DNA of 64,000 bases from Schistosoma haematobium (lineage: Eukaryota; Platyhelminthes; Trematoda; Strigeidida; Schistosomatidae), in contig NC_067197.1 of assembly GCF_000699445.3 (NCBI RefSeq), positions 10,794,152 through 10,858,151 on the forward strand. Direction: 5' to 3'. The position numbers and the translations under genes were made by a program. Below, one piece after another: positions 1 to 13,000 of the stretch. Below the pieces are notes generated by a model that worked only from the letters and a program-made list of their open reading frames with translations, ran no database searches and had not been told where the DNA came from. Position 1 is the first letter of the stretch; each line of letters starts with the position of its first letter.

Positions 1-295
1 CAACACAATGGTTGTAGGCAACGTTATAATCACCTACAAATCCATTGACGAATCTACATGGGTCTCACCGGATAACATTATAAAGGACCTGATCAATCAC
101 ACTTGCATCACTAAGAAACTCAGATCAATAGCAGACCTGAGCAGACAGAGAGTAGCTGACATCGATTCAGATCACCACCTGGTGGTTACCATTAAACTGA
201 AGCTAAAGAAGCACTGGATAACTGGAGAAACAGCATTGCAATGATTCAGTACAGACTTCCTCCGAGATACTGACAAACTCAACGAATTCATGATA
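1..295 (+). pseudogene. RTE-like LINE, C-terminal end of AP endonuclease (fragment)
   Basis: An open frame at 8-241 encodes the last part of an apurinic-type endonuclease domain. The SDHHLVV block, which supplies the catalytic Asp-His of this fold, is followed by the basic linker KLKLKKHW seen in schistosome RTE-type LINEs. A TGA at 242 breaks the frame, but the RTE-like linker text (FLRDTDKLNEF) continues to about 290. The 5' part of the element lies outside the window. Matching downstream linker and reverse-transcriptase sequence on the same strand resumes at 27,745, on the far side of the satellite array. I therefore read this as the left half of one interrupted, dead element. The family assignment is from motif memory only. 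Confidence 0.75.
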
Positions 296-654
296 CCTCT
301 CTGCTATGTTTGAAGCGATTACGAGTTCACCTAGTCTGCGAACGGAACAAAGACTGTGATCAAAGACCAATAAGCTAGCTATTCTGATGCGTCCCAGACC
401 CGGTAACCAGAGAGAGAAGTGCAAGTCCGAAACGGGGAAATATACCCCTCAACCAGCCAGTAGTACGAGAAATCAAAACAAGTCTAGTCGGAAATACACT
501 CGTATAATATTGGTTTGTACACCCATTATTTGATAAATAATCAAGACAAAATCATATATATGAAAGATAATTAGTGCTTACAAATCATATGTTGAATACA
601 GATCATATTAACTCAATAAAAAATATCGTATCACAAATGATTGATCACTGGGTG
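296..654. other. Left flank of the satellite array, no gene
   Basis: This is AT-rich sequence with no convincing reading frame. Its last 17 bases (638-654, TGATTGATCACTGGGTG) are the exact reverse complement of part of the hairpin in each satellite unit (872-888 in the first unit). An inverted scrap of the repeat therefore sits directly against the array start. The rest could be decayed RTE linker or an unrelated repeat; I do not recognise it. Confidence 0.6.
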
Positions 655-674
655 CGCCAGTTCCCTCAAGATTA

Positions 675-744
675 CAGGTACACCTTGCTGACGAGTGCCA
701 AGTAGCACGAAACCCGGGTCCAGGGTTTCCTGTTGACTACCTCC
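675..744 (+). ncRNA. Hammerhead ribozyme-like motif of the satellite (first of 79 copies)
   Basis: The core CTGACGA (688-694) fits the hammerhead consensus CUGANGA. Stem II is perfect: GTGC (695-698) with GCAC (705-708), loop CAAGTA. The conserved GAAA follows at 709-712. Stem III can form between ACCC (712-715) and GGGT (723-726), and outer stem I between AGGTA (676-680) and TACCT (738-742). By comparison with the known Sm-alpha ribozyme, cleavage would fall near C729. Inner stem I is poor (CTTG against CCTGTTG), and the site reads GGGTTTC rather than a clean GUC. GAAACCC (709-715) is also fully complementary to GGGTTTC (723-729), a competing helix that would hide the core. The fold is clear, but activity is uncertain. 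The last copy has its core at 27,514-27,520. Confidence 0.72.
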
Positions 745-862
745 AACCACCATCTAATCTCAATACATAGTGCCCTCAGTGTCGAGTCACCTAGACTGGT
801 GGCCACATTGCAACATGATCGATAGCATTCGATCTGCACTAATAGGGACTAGACAAGCATGA

Positions 863-888
863 GATTGATCACCACCCAGTGATCAATC
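863..888 (+). other. 10-bp perfect hairpin in each satellite unit
   Basis: GATTGATCAC (863-872) and GTGATCAATC (879-888) are perfect inverted repeats around the 6-nt loop CACCCA. The hairpin recurs in every unit about 40 bases upstream of the tRNA-like module. The array's left junction carries an inverted piece of this same hairpin. Confidence 0.85.
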
Positions 889-928
889 AATTGTGATTAC
901 ATCTCAGTCCTACAGGAGGTTAGTCACG

Positions 929-1003
929 GCTCGGATAGCTCAGTGGTAACGTCTCTGACTGTGAAGCTGGGTGACACGAGATCGAATCCGCCAGGGAGCA
1001 CCA
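929..1003 (+). ncRNA. tRNA-like module of the satellite (first of 78 copies), His-like GTG anticodon loop
   Basis: The order of tRNA parts is visible. The acceptor-like strand GCTCGGA (929-935) is followed by TA and a D-arm-like GCTCAGTGGTAA, then an anticodon loop CTGTGAA (959-965, anticodon GTG, His). A T-loop-like ATCGAAT follows (981-987), and the module ends GAGCACCA. Outer acceptor pairs GCTC/GAGC hold, but the inner acceptor, T and anticodon stems are badly mismatched. It is therefore not a usable tRNA gene but a tRNA-derived promoter head as in SINEs. The terminal ACCA resembles a CCA end and may be chance or a trace of origin from mature tRNA. Confidence 0.7.
936..988 (+). promoter_or_regulatory. 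Internal RNA polymerase III A and B boxes (repeated in every unit)
   Basis: TAGCTCAGTGG (936-946) fits the A-box consensus TRGCNNAGYGG. GATCGAATC (980-988) fits the B-box consensus GWTCRANNC. The spacing is that of a tRNA gene. Both boxes read in the same direction as the hammerhead core, which lies downstream of them, so a transcript started here would carry the ribozyme. I found no TTTT in the unit; the first one after the array is at 27,718-27,721. Confidence 0.65.
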
Positions 1004-4000
1004 GTTCCCTCAAGATTACAGGTACACCTTGCTGACGAGTGCCAAGTAGCACGAAACCCGGGTCCAGGGTTTCCTGTTGACTACCTCCAACCACCATCTA
1101 ATCTCAATACATAGTGCCCTCAGTGTCGAGTCACCTAGACTGGTGGCCACATTGCAACATGATCGATAGCATTCGATCTGCACTAATAGGGACTAGACAA
1201 GCATGAGATTGATCACCACCCAGTGATCAATCAATTGTGATTACATCTCAGTCCTACAGGAGGTTAGTCACGGCTCGGATAGCTCAGTGGTAACGTCTCT
1301 GACTGTGAAGCTGGGTGACACGAGATCGAATCCGCCAGGGAGCACCAGTTCCCTCAAGATTACAGGTACACCTTGCTGACGAGTGCCAAGTAGCACGAAA
1401 CCCGGGTCCAGGGTTTCCTGTTGACTACCTCCAACCACCATCTAATCTCAATACATAGTGCCCTCAGTGTCGAGTCACCTAGACTGGTGGCCACATTGCA
1501 ACATGATCGATAGCATTCGATCTGCACTAATAGGGACTAGACAAGCATGAGATTGATCACCACCCAGTGATCAATCAATTGTGATTACATCTCAGTCCTA
1601 CAGGAGGTTAGTCACGGCTCGGATAGCTCAGTGGTAACGTCTCTGACTGTGAAGCTGGGTGACACGAGATCGAATCCGCCAGGGAGCACCAGTTCCCTCA
1701 AGATTACAGGTACACCTTGCTGACGAGTGCCAAGTAGCACGAAACCCGGGTCCAGGGTTTCCTGTTGACTACCTCCAACCACCATCTAATCTCAATACAT
1801 AGTGCCCTCAGTGTCGAGTCACCTAGACTGGTGGCCACATTGCAACATGATCGATAGCATTCGATCTGCACTAATAGGGACTAGACAAGCATGAGATTGA
1901 TCACCACCCAGTGATCAATCAATTGTGATTACATCTCAGTCCTACAGGAGGTTAGTCACGGCTCGGATAGCTCAGTGGTAACGTCTCTGACTGTGAAGCT
2001 GGGTGACACGAGATCGAATCCGCCAGGGAGCACCAGTTCCCTCAAGATTACAGGTACACCTTGCTGACGAGTGCCAAGTAGCACGAAACCCGGGTCCAGG
2101 GTTTCCTGTTGACTACCTCCAACCACCATCTAATCTCAATACATAGTGCCCTCAGTGTCGAGTCACCTAGACTGGTGGCCACATTGCAACATGATCGATA
2201 GCATTCGATCTGCACTAATAGGGACTAGACAAGCATGAGATTGATCACCACCCAGTGATCAATCAATTGTGATTACATCTCAGTCCTACAGGAGGTTAGT
2301 CACGGCTCGGATAGCTCAGTGGTAACGTCTCTGACTGTGAAGCTGGGTGACACGAGATCGAATCCGCCAGGGAGCACCAGTTCCCTCAAGATTACAGGTA
2401 CACCTTGCTGACGAGTGCCAAGTAGCACGAAACCCGGGTCCAGGGTTTCCTGTTGACTACCTCCAACCACCATCTAATCTCAATACATAGTGCCCTCAGT
2501 GTCGAGTCACCTAGACTGGTGGCCACATTGCAACATGATCGATAGCATTCGATCTGCACTAATAGGGACTAGACAAGCATGAGATTGATCACCACCCAGT
2601 GATCAATCAATTGTGATTACATCTCAGTCCTACAGGAGGTTAGTCACGGCTCGGATAGCTCAGTGGTAACGTCTCTGACTGTGAAGCTGGGTGACACGAG
2701 ATCGAATCCGCCAGGGAGCACCAGTTCCCTCAAGATTACAGGTACACCTTGCTGACGAGTGCCAAGTAGCACGAAACCCGGGTCCAGGGTTTCCTGTTGA
2801 CTACCTCCAACCACCATCTAATCTCAATACATAGTGCCCTCAGTGTCGAGTCACCTAGACTGGTGGCCACATTGCAACATGATCGATAGCATTCGATCTG
2901 CACTAATAGGGACTAGACAAGCATGAGATTGATCACCACCCAGTGATCAATCAATTGTGATTACATCTCAGTCCTACAGGAGGTTAGTCACGGCTCGGAT
3001 AGCTCAGTGGTAACGTCTCTGACTGTGAAGCTGGGTGACACGAGATCGAATCCGCCAGGGAGCACCAGTTCCCTCAAGATTACAGGTACACCTTGCTGAC
3101 GAGTGCCAAGTAGCACGAAACCCGGGTCCAGGGTTTCCTGTTGACTACCTCCAACCACCATCTAATCTCAATACATAGTGCCCTCAGTGTCGAGTCACCT
3201 AGACTGGTGGCCACATTGCAACATGATCGATAGCATTCGATCTGCACTAATAGGGACTAGACAAGCATGAGATTGATCACCACCCAGTGATCAATCAATT
3301 GTGATTACATCTCAGTCCTACAGGAGGTTAGTCACGGCTCGGATAGCTCAGTGGTAACGTCTCTGACTGTGAAGCTGGGTGACACGAGATCGAATCCGCC
3401 AGGGAGCACCAGTTCCCTCAAGATTACAGGTACACCTTGCTGACGAGTGCCAAGTAGCACGAAACCCGGGTCCAGGGTTTCCTGTTGACTACCTCCAACC
3501 ACCATCTAATCTCAATACATAGTGCCCTCAGTGTCGAGTCACCTAGACTGGTGGCCACATTGCAACATGATCGATAGCATTCGATCTGCACTAATAGGGA
3601 CTAGACAAGCATGAGATTGATCACCACCCAGTGATCAATCAATTGTGATTACATCTCAGTCCTACAGGAGGTTAGTCACGGCTCGGATAGCTCAGTGGTA
3701 ACGTCTCTGACTGTGAAGCTGGGTGACACGAGATCGAATCCGCCAGGGAGCACCAGTTCCCTCAAGATTACAGGTACACCTTGCTGACGAGTGCCAAGTA
3801 GCACGAAACCCGGGTCCAGGGTTTCCTGTTGACTACCTCCAACCACCATCTAATCTCAATACATAGTGCCCTCAGTGTCGAGTCACCTAGACTGGTGGCC
3901 ACATTGCAACATGATCGATAGCATTCGATCTGCACTAATAGGGACTAGACAAGCATGAGATTGATCACCACCCAGTGATCAATCAATTGTGATTACATCT

Positions 4001-7000
4001 CAGTCCTACAGGAGGTTAGTCACGGCTCGGATAGCTCAGTGGTAACGTCTCTGACTGTGAAGCTGGGTGACACGAGATCGAATCCGCCAGGGAGCACCAG
4101 TTCCCTCAAGATTACAGGTACACCTTGCTGACGAGTGCCAAGTAGCACGAAACCCGGGTCCAGGGTTTCCTGTTGACTACCTCCAACCACCATCTAATCT
4201 CAATACATAGTGCCCTCAGTGTCGAGTCACCTAGACTGGTGGCCACATTGCAACATGATCGATAGCATTCGATCTGCACTAATAGGGACTAGACAAGCAT
4301 GAGATTGATCACCACCCAGTGATCAATCAATTGTGATTACATCTCAGTCCTACAGGAGGTTAGTCACGGCTCGGATAGCTCAGTGGTAACGTCTCTGACT
4401 GTGAAGCTGGGTGACACGAGATCGAATCCGCCAGGGAGCACCAGTTCCCTCAAGATTACAGGTACACCTTGCTGACGAGTGCCAAGTAGCACGAAACCCG
4501 GGTCCAGGGTTTCCTGTTGACTACCTCCAACCACCATCTAATCTCAATACATAGTGCCCTCAGTGTCGAGTCACCTAGACTGGTGGCCACATTGCAACAT
4601 GATCGATAGCATTCGATCTGCACTAATAGGGACTAGACAAGCATGAGATTGATCACCACCCAGTGATCAATCAATTGTGATTACATCTCAGTCCTACAGG
4701 AGGTTAGTCACGGCTCGGATAGCTCAGTGGTAACGTCTCTGACTGTGAAGCTGGGTGACACGAGATCGAATCCGCCAGGGAGCACCAGTTCCCTCAAGAT
4801 TACAGGTACACCTTGCTGACGAGTGCCAAGTAGCACGAAACCCGGGTCCAGGGTTTCCTGTTGACTACCTCCAACCACCATCTAATCTCAATACATAGTG
4901 CCCTCAGTGTCGAGTCACCTAGACTGGTGGCCACATTGCAACATGATCGATAGCATTCGATCTGCACTAATAGGGACTAGACAAGCATGAGATTGATCAC
5001 CACCCAGTGATCAATCAATTGTGATTACATCTCAGTCCTACAGGAGGTTAGTCACGGCTCGGATAGCTCAGTGGTAACGTCTCTGACTGTGAAGCTGGGT
5101 GACACGAGATCGAATCCGCCAGGGAGCACCAGTTCCCTCAAGATTACAGGTACACCTTGCTGACGAGTGCCAAGTAGCACGAAACCCGGGTCCAGGGTTT
5201 CCTGTTGACTACCTCCAACCACCATCTAATCTCAATACATAGTGCCCTCAGTGTCGAGTCACCTAGACTGGTGGCCACATTGCAACATGATCGATAGCAT
5301 TCGATCTGCACTAATAGGGACTAGACAAGCATGAGATTGATCACCACCCAGTGATCAATCAATTGTGATTACATCTCAGTCCTACAGGAGGTTAGTCACG
5401 GCTCGGATAGCTCAGTGGTAACGTCTCTGACTGTGAAGCTGGGTGACACGAGATCGAATCCGCCAGGGAGCACCAGTTCCCTCAAGATTACAGGTACACC
5501 TTGCTGACGAGTGCCAAGTAGCACGAAACCCGGGTCCAGGGTTTCCTGTTGACTACCTCCAACCACCATCTAATCTCAATACATAGTGCCCTCAGTGTCG
5601 AGTCACCTAGACTGGTGGCCACATTGCAACATGATCGATAGCATTCGATCTGCACTAATAGGGACTAGACAAGCATGAGATTGATCACCACCCAGTGATC
5701 AATCAATTGTGATTACATCTCAGTCCTACAGGAGGTTAGTCACGGCTCGGATAGCTCAGTGGTAACGTCTCTGACTGTGAAGCTGGGTGACACGAGATCG
5801 AATCCGCCAGGGAGCACCAGTTCCCTCAAGATTACAGGTACACCTTGCTGACGAGTGCCAAGTAGCACGAAACCCGGGTCCAGGGTTTCCTGTTGACTAC
5901 CTCCAACCACCATCTAATCTCAATACATAGTGCCCTCAGTGTCGAGTCACCTAGACTGGTGGCCACATTGCAACATGATCGATAGCATTCGATCTGCACT
6001 AATAGGGACTAGACAAGCATGAGATTGATCACCACCCAGTGATCAATCAATTGTGATTACATCTCAGTCCTACAGGAGGTTAGTCACGGCTCGGATAGCT
6101 CAGTGGTAACGTCTCTGACTGTGAAGCTGGGTGACACGAGATCGAATCCGCCAGGGAGCACCAGTTCCCTCAAGATTACAGGTACACCTTGCTGACGAGT
6201 GCCAAGTAGCACGAAACCCGGGTCCAGGGTTTCCTGTTGACTACCTCCAACCACCATCTAATCTCAATACATAGTGCCCTCAGTGTCGAGTCACCTAGAC
6301 TGGTGGCCACATTGCAACATGATCGATAGCATTCGATCTGCACTAATAGGGACTAGACAAGCATGAGATTGATCACCACCCAGTGATCAATCAATTGTGA
6401 TTACATCTCAGTCCTACAGGAGGTTAGTCACGGCTCGGATAGCTCAGTGGTAACGTCTCTGACTGTGAAGCTGGGTGACACGAGATCGAATCCGCCAGGG
6501 AGCACCAGTTCCCTCAAGATTACAGGTACACCTTGCTGACGAGTGCCAAGTAGCACGAAACCCGGGTCCAGGGTTTCCTGTTGACTACCTCCAACCACCA
6601 TCTAATCTCAATACATAGTGCCCTCAGTGTCGAGTCACCTAGACTGGTGGCCACATTGCAACATGATCGATAGCATTCGATCTGCACTAATAGGGACTAG
6701 ACAAGCATGAGATTGATCACCACCCAGTGATCAATCAATTGTGATTACATCTCAGTCCTACAGGAGGTTAGTCACGGCTCGGATAGCTCAGTGGTAACGT
6801 CTCTGACTGTGAAGCTGGGTGACACGAGATCGAATCCGCCAGGGAGCACCAGTTCCCTCAAGATTACAGGTACACCTTGCTGACGAGTGCCAAGTAGCAC
6901 GAAACCCGGGTCCAGGGTTTCCTGTTGACTACCTCCAACCACCATCTAATCTCAATACATAGTGCCCTCAGTGTCGAGTCACCTAGACTGGTGGCCACAT

Positions 7001-10000
7001 TGCAACATGATCGATAGCATTCGATCTGCACTAATAGGGACTAGACAAGCATGAGATTGATCACCACCCAGTGATCAATCAATTGTGATTACATCTCAGT
7101 CCTACAGGAGGTTAGTCACGGCTCGGATAGCTCAGTGGTAACGTCTCTGACTGTGAAGCTGGGTGACACGAGATCGAATCCGCCAGGGAGCACCAGTTCC
7201 CTCAAGATTACAGGTACACCTTGCTGACGAGTGCCAAGTAGCACGAAACCCGGGTCCAGGGTTTCCTGTTGACTACCTCCAACCACCATCTAATCTCAAT
7301 ACATAGTGCCCTCAGTGTCGAGTCACCTAGACTGGTGGCCACATTGCAACATGATCGATAGCATTCGATCTGCACTAATAGGGACTAGACAAGCATGAGA
7401 TTGATCACCACCCAGTGATCAATCAATTGTGATTACATCTCAGTCCTACAGGAGGTTAGTCACGGCTCGGATAGCTCAGTGGTAACGTCTCTGACTGTGA
7501 AGCTGGGTGACACGAGATCGAATCCGCCAGGGAGCACCAGTTCCCTCAAGATTACAGGTACACCTTGCTGACGAGTGCCAAGTAGCACGAAACCCGGGTC
7601 CAGGGTTTCCTGTTGACTACCTCCAACCACCATCTAATCTCAATACATAGTGCCCTCAGTGTCGAGTCACCTAGACTGGTGGCCACATTGCAACATGATC
7701 GATAGCATTCGATCTGCACTAATAGGGACTAGACAAGCATGAGATTGATCACCACCCAGTGATCAATCAATTGTGATTACATCTCAGTCCTACAGGAGGT
7801 TAGTCACGGCTCGGATAGCTCAGTGGTAACGTCTCTGACTGTGAAGCTGGGTGACACGAGATCGAATCCGCCAGGGAGCACCAGTTCCCTCAAGATTACA
7901 GGTACACCTTGCTGACGAGTGCCAAGTAGCACGAAACCCGGGTCCAGGGTTTCCTGTTGACTACCTCCAACCACCATCTAATCTCAATACATAGTGCCCT
8001 CAGTGTCGAGTCACCTAGACTGGTGGCCACATTGCAACATGATCGATAGCATTCGATCTGCACTAATAGGGACTAGACAAGCATGAGATTGATCACCACC
8101 CAGTGATCAATCAATTGTGATTACATCTCAGTCCTACAGGAGGTTAGTCACGGCTCGGATAGCTCAGTGGTAACGTCTCTGACTGTGAAGCTGGGTGACA
8201 CGAGATCGAATCCGCCAGGGAGCACCAGTTCCCTCAAGATTACAGGTACACCTTGCTGACGAGTGCCAAGTAGCACGAAACCCGGGTCCAGGGTTTCCTG
8301 TTGACTACCTCCAACCACCATCTAATCTCAATACATAGTGCCCTCAGTGTCGAGTCACCTAGACTGGTGGCCACATTGCAACATGATCGATAGCATTCGA
8401 TCTGCACTAATAGGGACTAGACAAGCATGAGATTGATCACCACCCAGTGATCAATCAATTGTGATTACATCTCAGTCCTACAGGAGGTTAGTCACGGCTC
8501 GGATAGCTCAGTGGTAACGTCTCTGACTGTGAAGCTGGGTGACACGAGATCGAATCCGCCAGGGAGCACCAGTTCCCTCAAGATTACAGGTACACCTTGC
8601 TGACGAGTGCCAAGTAGCACGAAACCCGGGTCCAGGGTTTCCTGTTGACTACCTCCAACCACCATCTAATCTCAATACATAGTGCCCTCAGTGTCGAGTC
8701 ACCTAGACTGGTGGCCACATTGCAACATGATCGATAGCATTCGATCTGCACTAATAGGGACTAGACAAGCATGAGATTGATCACCACCCAGTGATCAATC
8801 AATTGTGATTACATCTCAGTCCTACAGGAGGTTAGTCACGGCTCGGATAGCTCAGTGGTAACGTCTCTGACTGTGAAGCTGGGTGACACGAGATCGAATC
8901 CGCCAGGGAGCACCAGTTCCCTCAAGATTACAGGTACACCTTGCTGACGAGTGCCAAGTAGCACGAAACCCGGGTCCAGGGTTTCCTGTTGACTACCTCC
9001 AACCACCATCTAATCTCAATACATAGTGCCCTCAGTGTCGAGTCACCTAGACTGGTGGCCACATTGCAACATGATCGATAGCATTCGATCTGCACTAATA
9101 GGGACTAGACAAGCATGAGATTGATCACCACCCAGTGATCAATCAATTGTGATTACATCTCAGTCCTACAGGAGGTTAGTCACGGCTCGGATAGCTCAGT
9201 GGTAACGTCTCTGACTGTGAAGCTGGGTGACACGAGATCGAATCCGCCAGGGAGCACCAGTTCCCTCAAGATTACAGGTACACCTTGCTGACGAGTGCCA
9301 AGTAGCACGAAACCCGGGTCCAGGGTTTCCTGTTGACTACCTCCAACCACCATCTAATCTCAATACATAGTGCCCTCAGTGTCGAGTCACCTAGACTGGT
9401 GGCCACATTGCAACATGATCGATAGCATTCGATCTGCACTAATAGGGACTAGACAAGCATGAGATTGATCACCACCCAGTGATCAATCAATTGTGATTAC
9501 ATCTCAGTCCTACAGGAGGTTAGTCACGGCTCGGATAGCTCAGTGGTAACGTCTCTGACTGTGAAGCTGGGTGACACGAGATCGAATCCGCCAGGGAGCA
9601 CCAGTTCCCTCAAGATTACAGGTACACCTTGCTGACGAGTGCCAAGTAGCACGAAACCCGGGTCCAGGGTTTCCTGTTGACTACCTCCAACCACCATCTA
9701 ATCTCAATACATAGTGCCCTCAGTGTCGAGTCACCTAGACTGGTGGCCACATTGCAACATGATCGATAGCATTCGATCTGCACTAATAGGGACTAGACAA
9801 GCATGAGATTGATCACCACCCAGTGATCAATCAATTGTGATTACATCTCAGTCCTACAGGAGGTTAGTCACGGCTCGGATAGCTCAGTGGTAACGTCTCT
9901 GACTGTGAAGCTGGGTGACACGAGATCGAATCCGCCAGGGAGCACCAGTTCCCTCAAGATTACAGGTACACCTTGCTGACGAGTGCCAAGTAGCACGAAA

Positions 10001-13000
10001 CCCGGGTCCAGGGTTTCCTGTTGACTACCTCCAACCACCATCTAATCTCAATACATAGTGCCCTCAGTGTCGAGTCACCTAGACTGGTGGCCACATTGCA
10101 ACATGATCGATAGCATTCGATCTGCACTAATAGGGACTAGACAAGCATGAGATTGATCACCACCCAGTGATCAATCAATTGTGATTACATCTCAGTCCTA
10201 CAGGAGGTTAGTCACGGCTCGGATAGCTCAGTGGTAACGTCTCTGACTGTGAAGCTGGGTGACACGAGATCGAATCCGCCAGGGAGCACCAGTTCCCTCA
10301 AGATTACAGGTACACCTTGCTGACGAGTGCCAAGTAGCACGAAACCCGGGTCCAGGGTTTCCTGTTGACTACCTCCAACCACCATCTAATCTCAATACAT
10401 AGTGCCCTCAGTGTCGAGTCACCTAGACTGGTGGCCACATTGCAACATGATCGATAGCATTCGATCTGCACTAATAGGGACTAGACAAGCATGAGATTGA
10501 TCACCACCCAGTGATCAATCAATTGTGATTACATCTCAGTCCTACAGGAGGTTAGTCACGGCTCGGATAGCTCAGTGGTAACGTCTCTGACTGTGAAGCT
10601 GGGTGACACGAGATCGAATCCGCCAGGGAGCACCAGTTCCCTCAAGATTACAGGTACACCTTGCTGACGAGTGCCAAGTAGCACGAAACCCGGGTCCAGG
10701 GTTTCCTGTTGACTACCTCCAACCACCATCTAATCTCAATACATAGTGCCCTCAGTGTCGAGTCACCTAGACTGGTGGCCACATTGCAACATGATCGATA
10801 GCATTCGATCTGCACTAATAGGGACTAGACAAGCATGAGATTGATCACCACCCAGTGATCAATCAATTGTGATTACATCTCAGTCCTACAGGAGGTTAGT
10901 CACGGCTCGGATAGCTCAGTGGTAACGTCTCTGACTGTGAAGCTGGGTGACACGAGATCGAATCCGCCAGGGAGCACCAGTTCCCTCAAGATTACAGGTA
11001 CACCTTGCTGACGAGTGCCAAGTAGCACGAAACCCGGGTCCAGGGTTTCCTGTTGACTACCTCCAACCACCATCTAATCTCAATACATAGTGCCCTCAGT
11101 GTCGAGTCACCTAGACTGGTGGCCACATTGCAACATGATCGATAGCATTCGATCTGCACTAATAGGGACTAGACAAGCATGAGATTGATCACCACCCAGT
11201 GATCAATCAATTGTGATTACATCTCAGTCCTACAGGAGGTTAGTCACGGCTCGGATAGCTCAGTGGTAACGTCTCTGACTGTGAAGCTGGGTGACACGAG
11301 ATCGAATCCGCCAGGGAGCACCAGTTCCCTCAAGATTACAGGTACACCTTGCTGACGAGTGCCAAGTAGCACGAAACCCGGGTCCAGGGTTTCCTGTTGA
11401 CTACCTCCAACCACCATCTAATCTCAATACATAGTGCCCTCAGTGTCGAGTCACCTAGACTGGTGGCCACATTGCAACATGATCGATAGCATTCGATCTG
11501 CACTAATAGGGACTAGACAAGCATGAGATTGATCACCACCCAGTGATCAATCAATTGTGATTACATCTCAGTCCTACAGGAGGTTAGTCACGGCTCGGAT
11601 AGCTCAGTGGTAACGTCTCTGACTGTGAAGCTGGGTGACACGAGATCGAATCCGCCAGGGAGCACCAGTTCCCTCAAGATTACAGGTACACCTTGCTGAC
11701 GAGTGCCAAGTAGCACGAAACCCGGGTCCAGGGTTTCCTGTTGACTACCTCCAACCACCATCTAATCTCAATACATAGTGCCCTCAGTGTCGAGTCACCT
11801 AGACTGGTGGCCACATTGCAACATGATCGATAGCATTCGATCTGCACTAATAGGGACTAGACAAGCATGAGATTGATCACCACCCAGTGATCAATCAATT
11901 GTGATTACATCTCAGTCCTACAGGAGGTTAGTCACGGCTCGGATAGCTCAGTGGTAACGTCTCTGACTGTGAAGCTGGGTGACACGAGATCGAATCCGCC
12001 AGGGAGCACCAGTTCCCTCAAGATTACAGGTACACCTTGCTGACGAGTGCCAAGTAGCACGAAACCCGGGTCCAGGGTTTCCTGTTGACTACCTCCAACC
12101 ACCATCTAATCTCAATACATAGTGCCCTCAGTGTCGAGTCACCTAGACTGGTGGCCACATTGCAACATGATCGATAGCATTCGATCTGCACTAATAGGGA
12201 CTAGACAAGCATGAGATTGATCACCACCCAGTGATCAATCAATTGTGATTACATCTCAGTCCTACAGGAGGTTAGTCACGGCTCGGATAGCTCAGTGGTA
12301 ACGTCTCTGACTGTGAAGCTGGGTGACACGAGATCGAATCCGCCAGGGAGCACCAGTTCCCTCAAGATTACAGGTACACCTTGCTGACGAGTGCCAAGTA
12401 GCACGAAACCCGGGTCCAGGGTTTCCTGTTGACTACCTCCAACCACCATCTAATCTCAATACATAGTGCCCTCAGTGTCGAGTCACCTAGACTGGTGGCC
12501 ACATTGCAACATGATCGATAGCATTCGATCTGCACTAATAGGGACTAGACAAGCATGAGATTGATCACCACCCAGTGATCAATCAATTGTGATTACATCT
12601 CAGTCCTACAGGAGGTTAGTCACGGCTCGGATAGCTCAGTGGTAACGTCTCTGACTGTGAAGCTGGGTGACACGAGATCGAATCCGCCAGGGAGCACCAG
12701 TTCCCTCAAGATTACAGGTACACCTTGCTGACGAGTGCCAAGTAGCACGAAACCCGGGTCCAGGGTTTCCTGTTGACTACCTCCAACCACCATCTAATCT
12801 CAATACATAGTGCCCTCAGTGTCGAGTCACCTAGACTGGTGGCCACATTGCAACATGATCGATAGCATTCGATCTGCACTAATAGGGACTAGACAAGCAT
12901 GAGATTGATCACCACCCAGTGATCAATCAATTGTGATTACATCTCAGTCCTACAGGAGGTTAGTCACGGCTCGGATAGCTCAGTGGTAACGTCTCTGACT

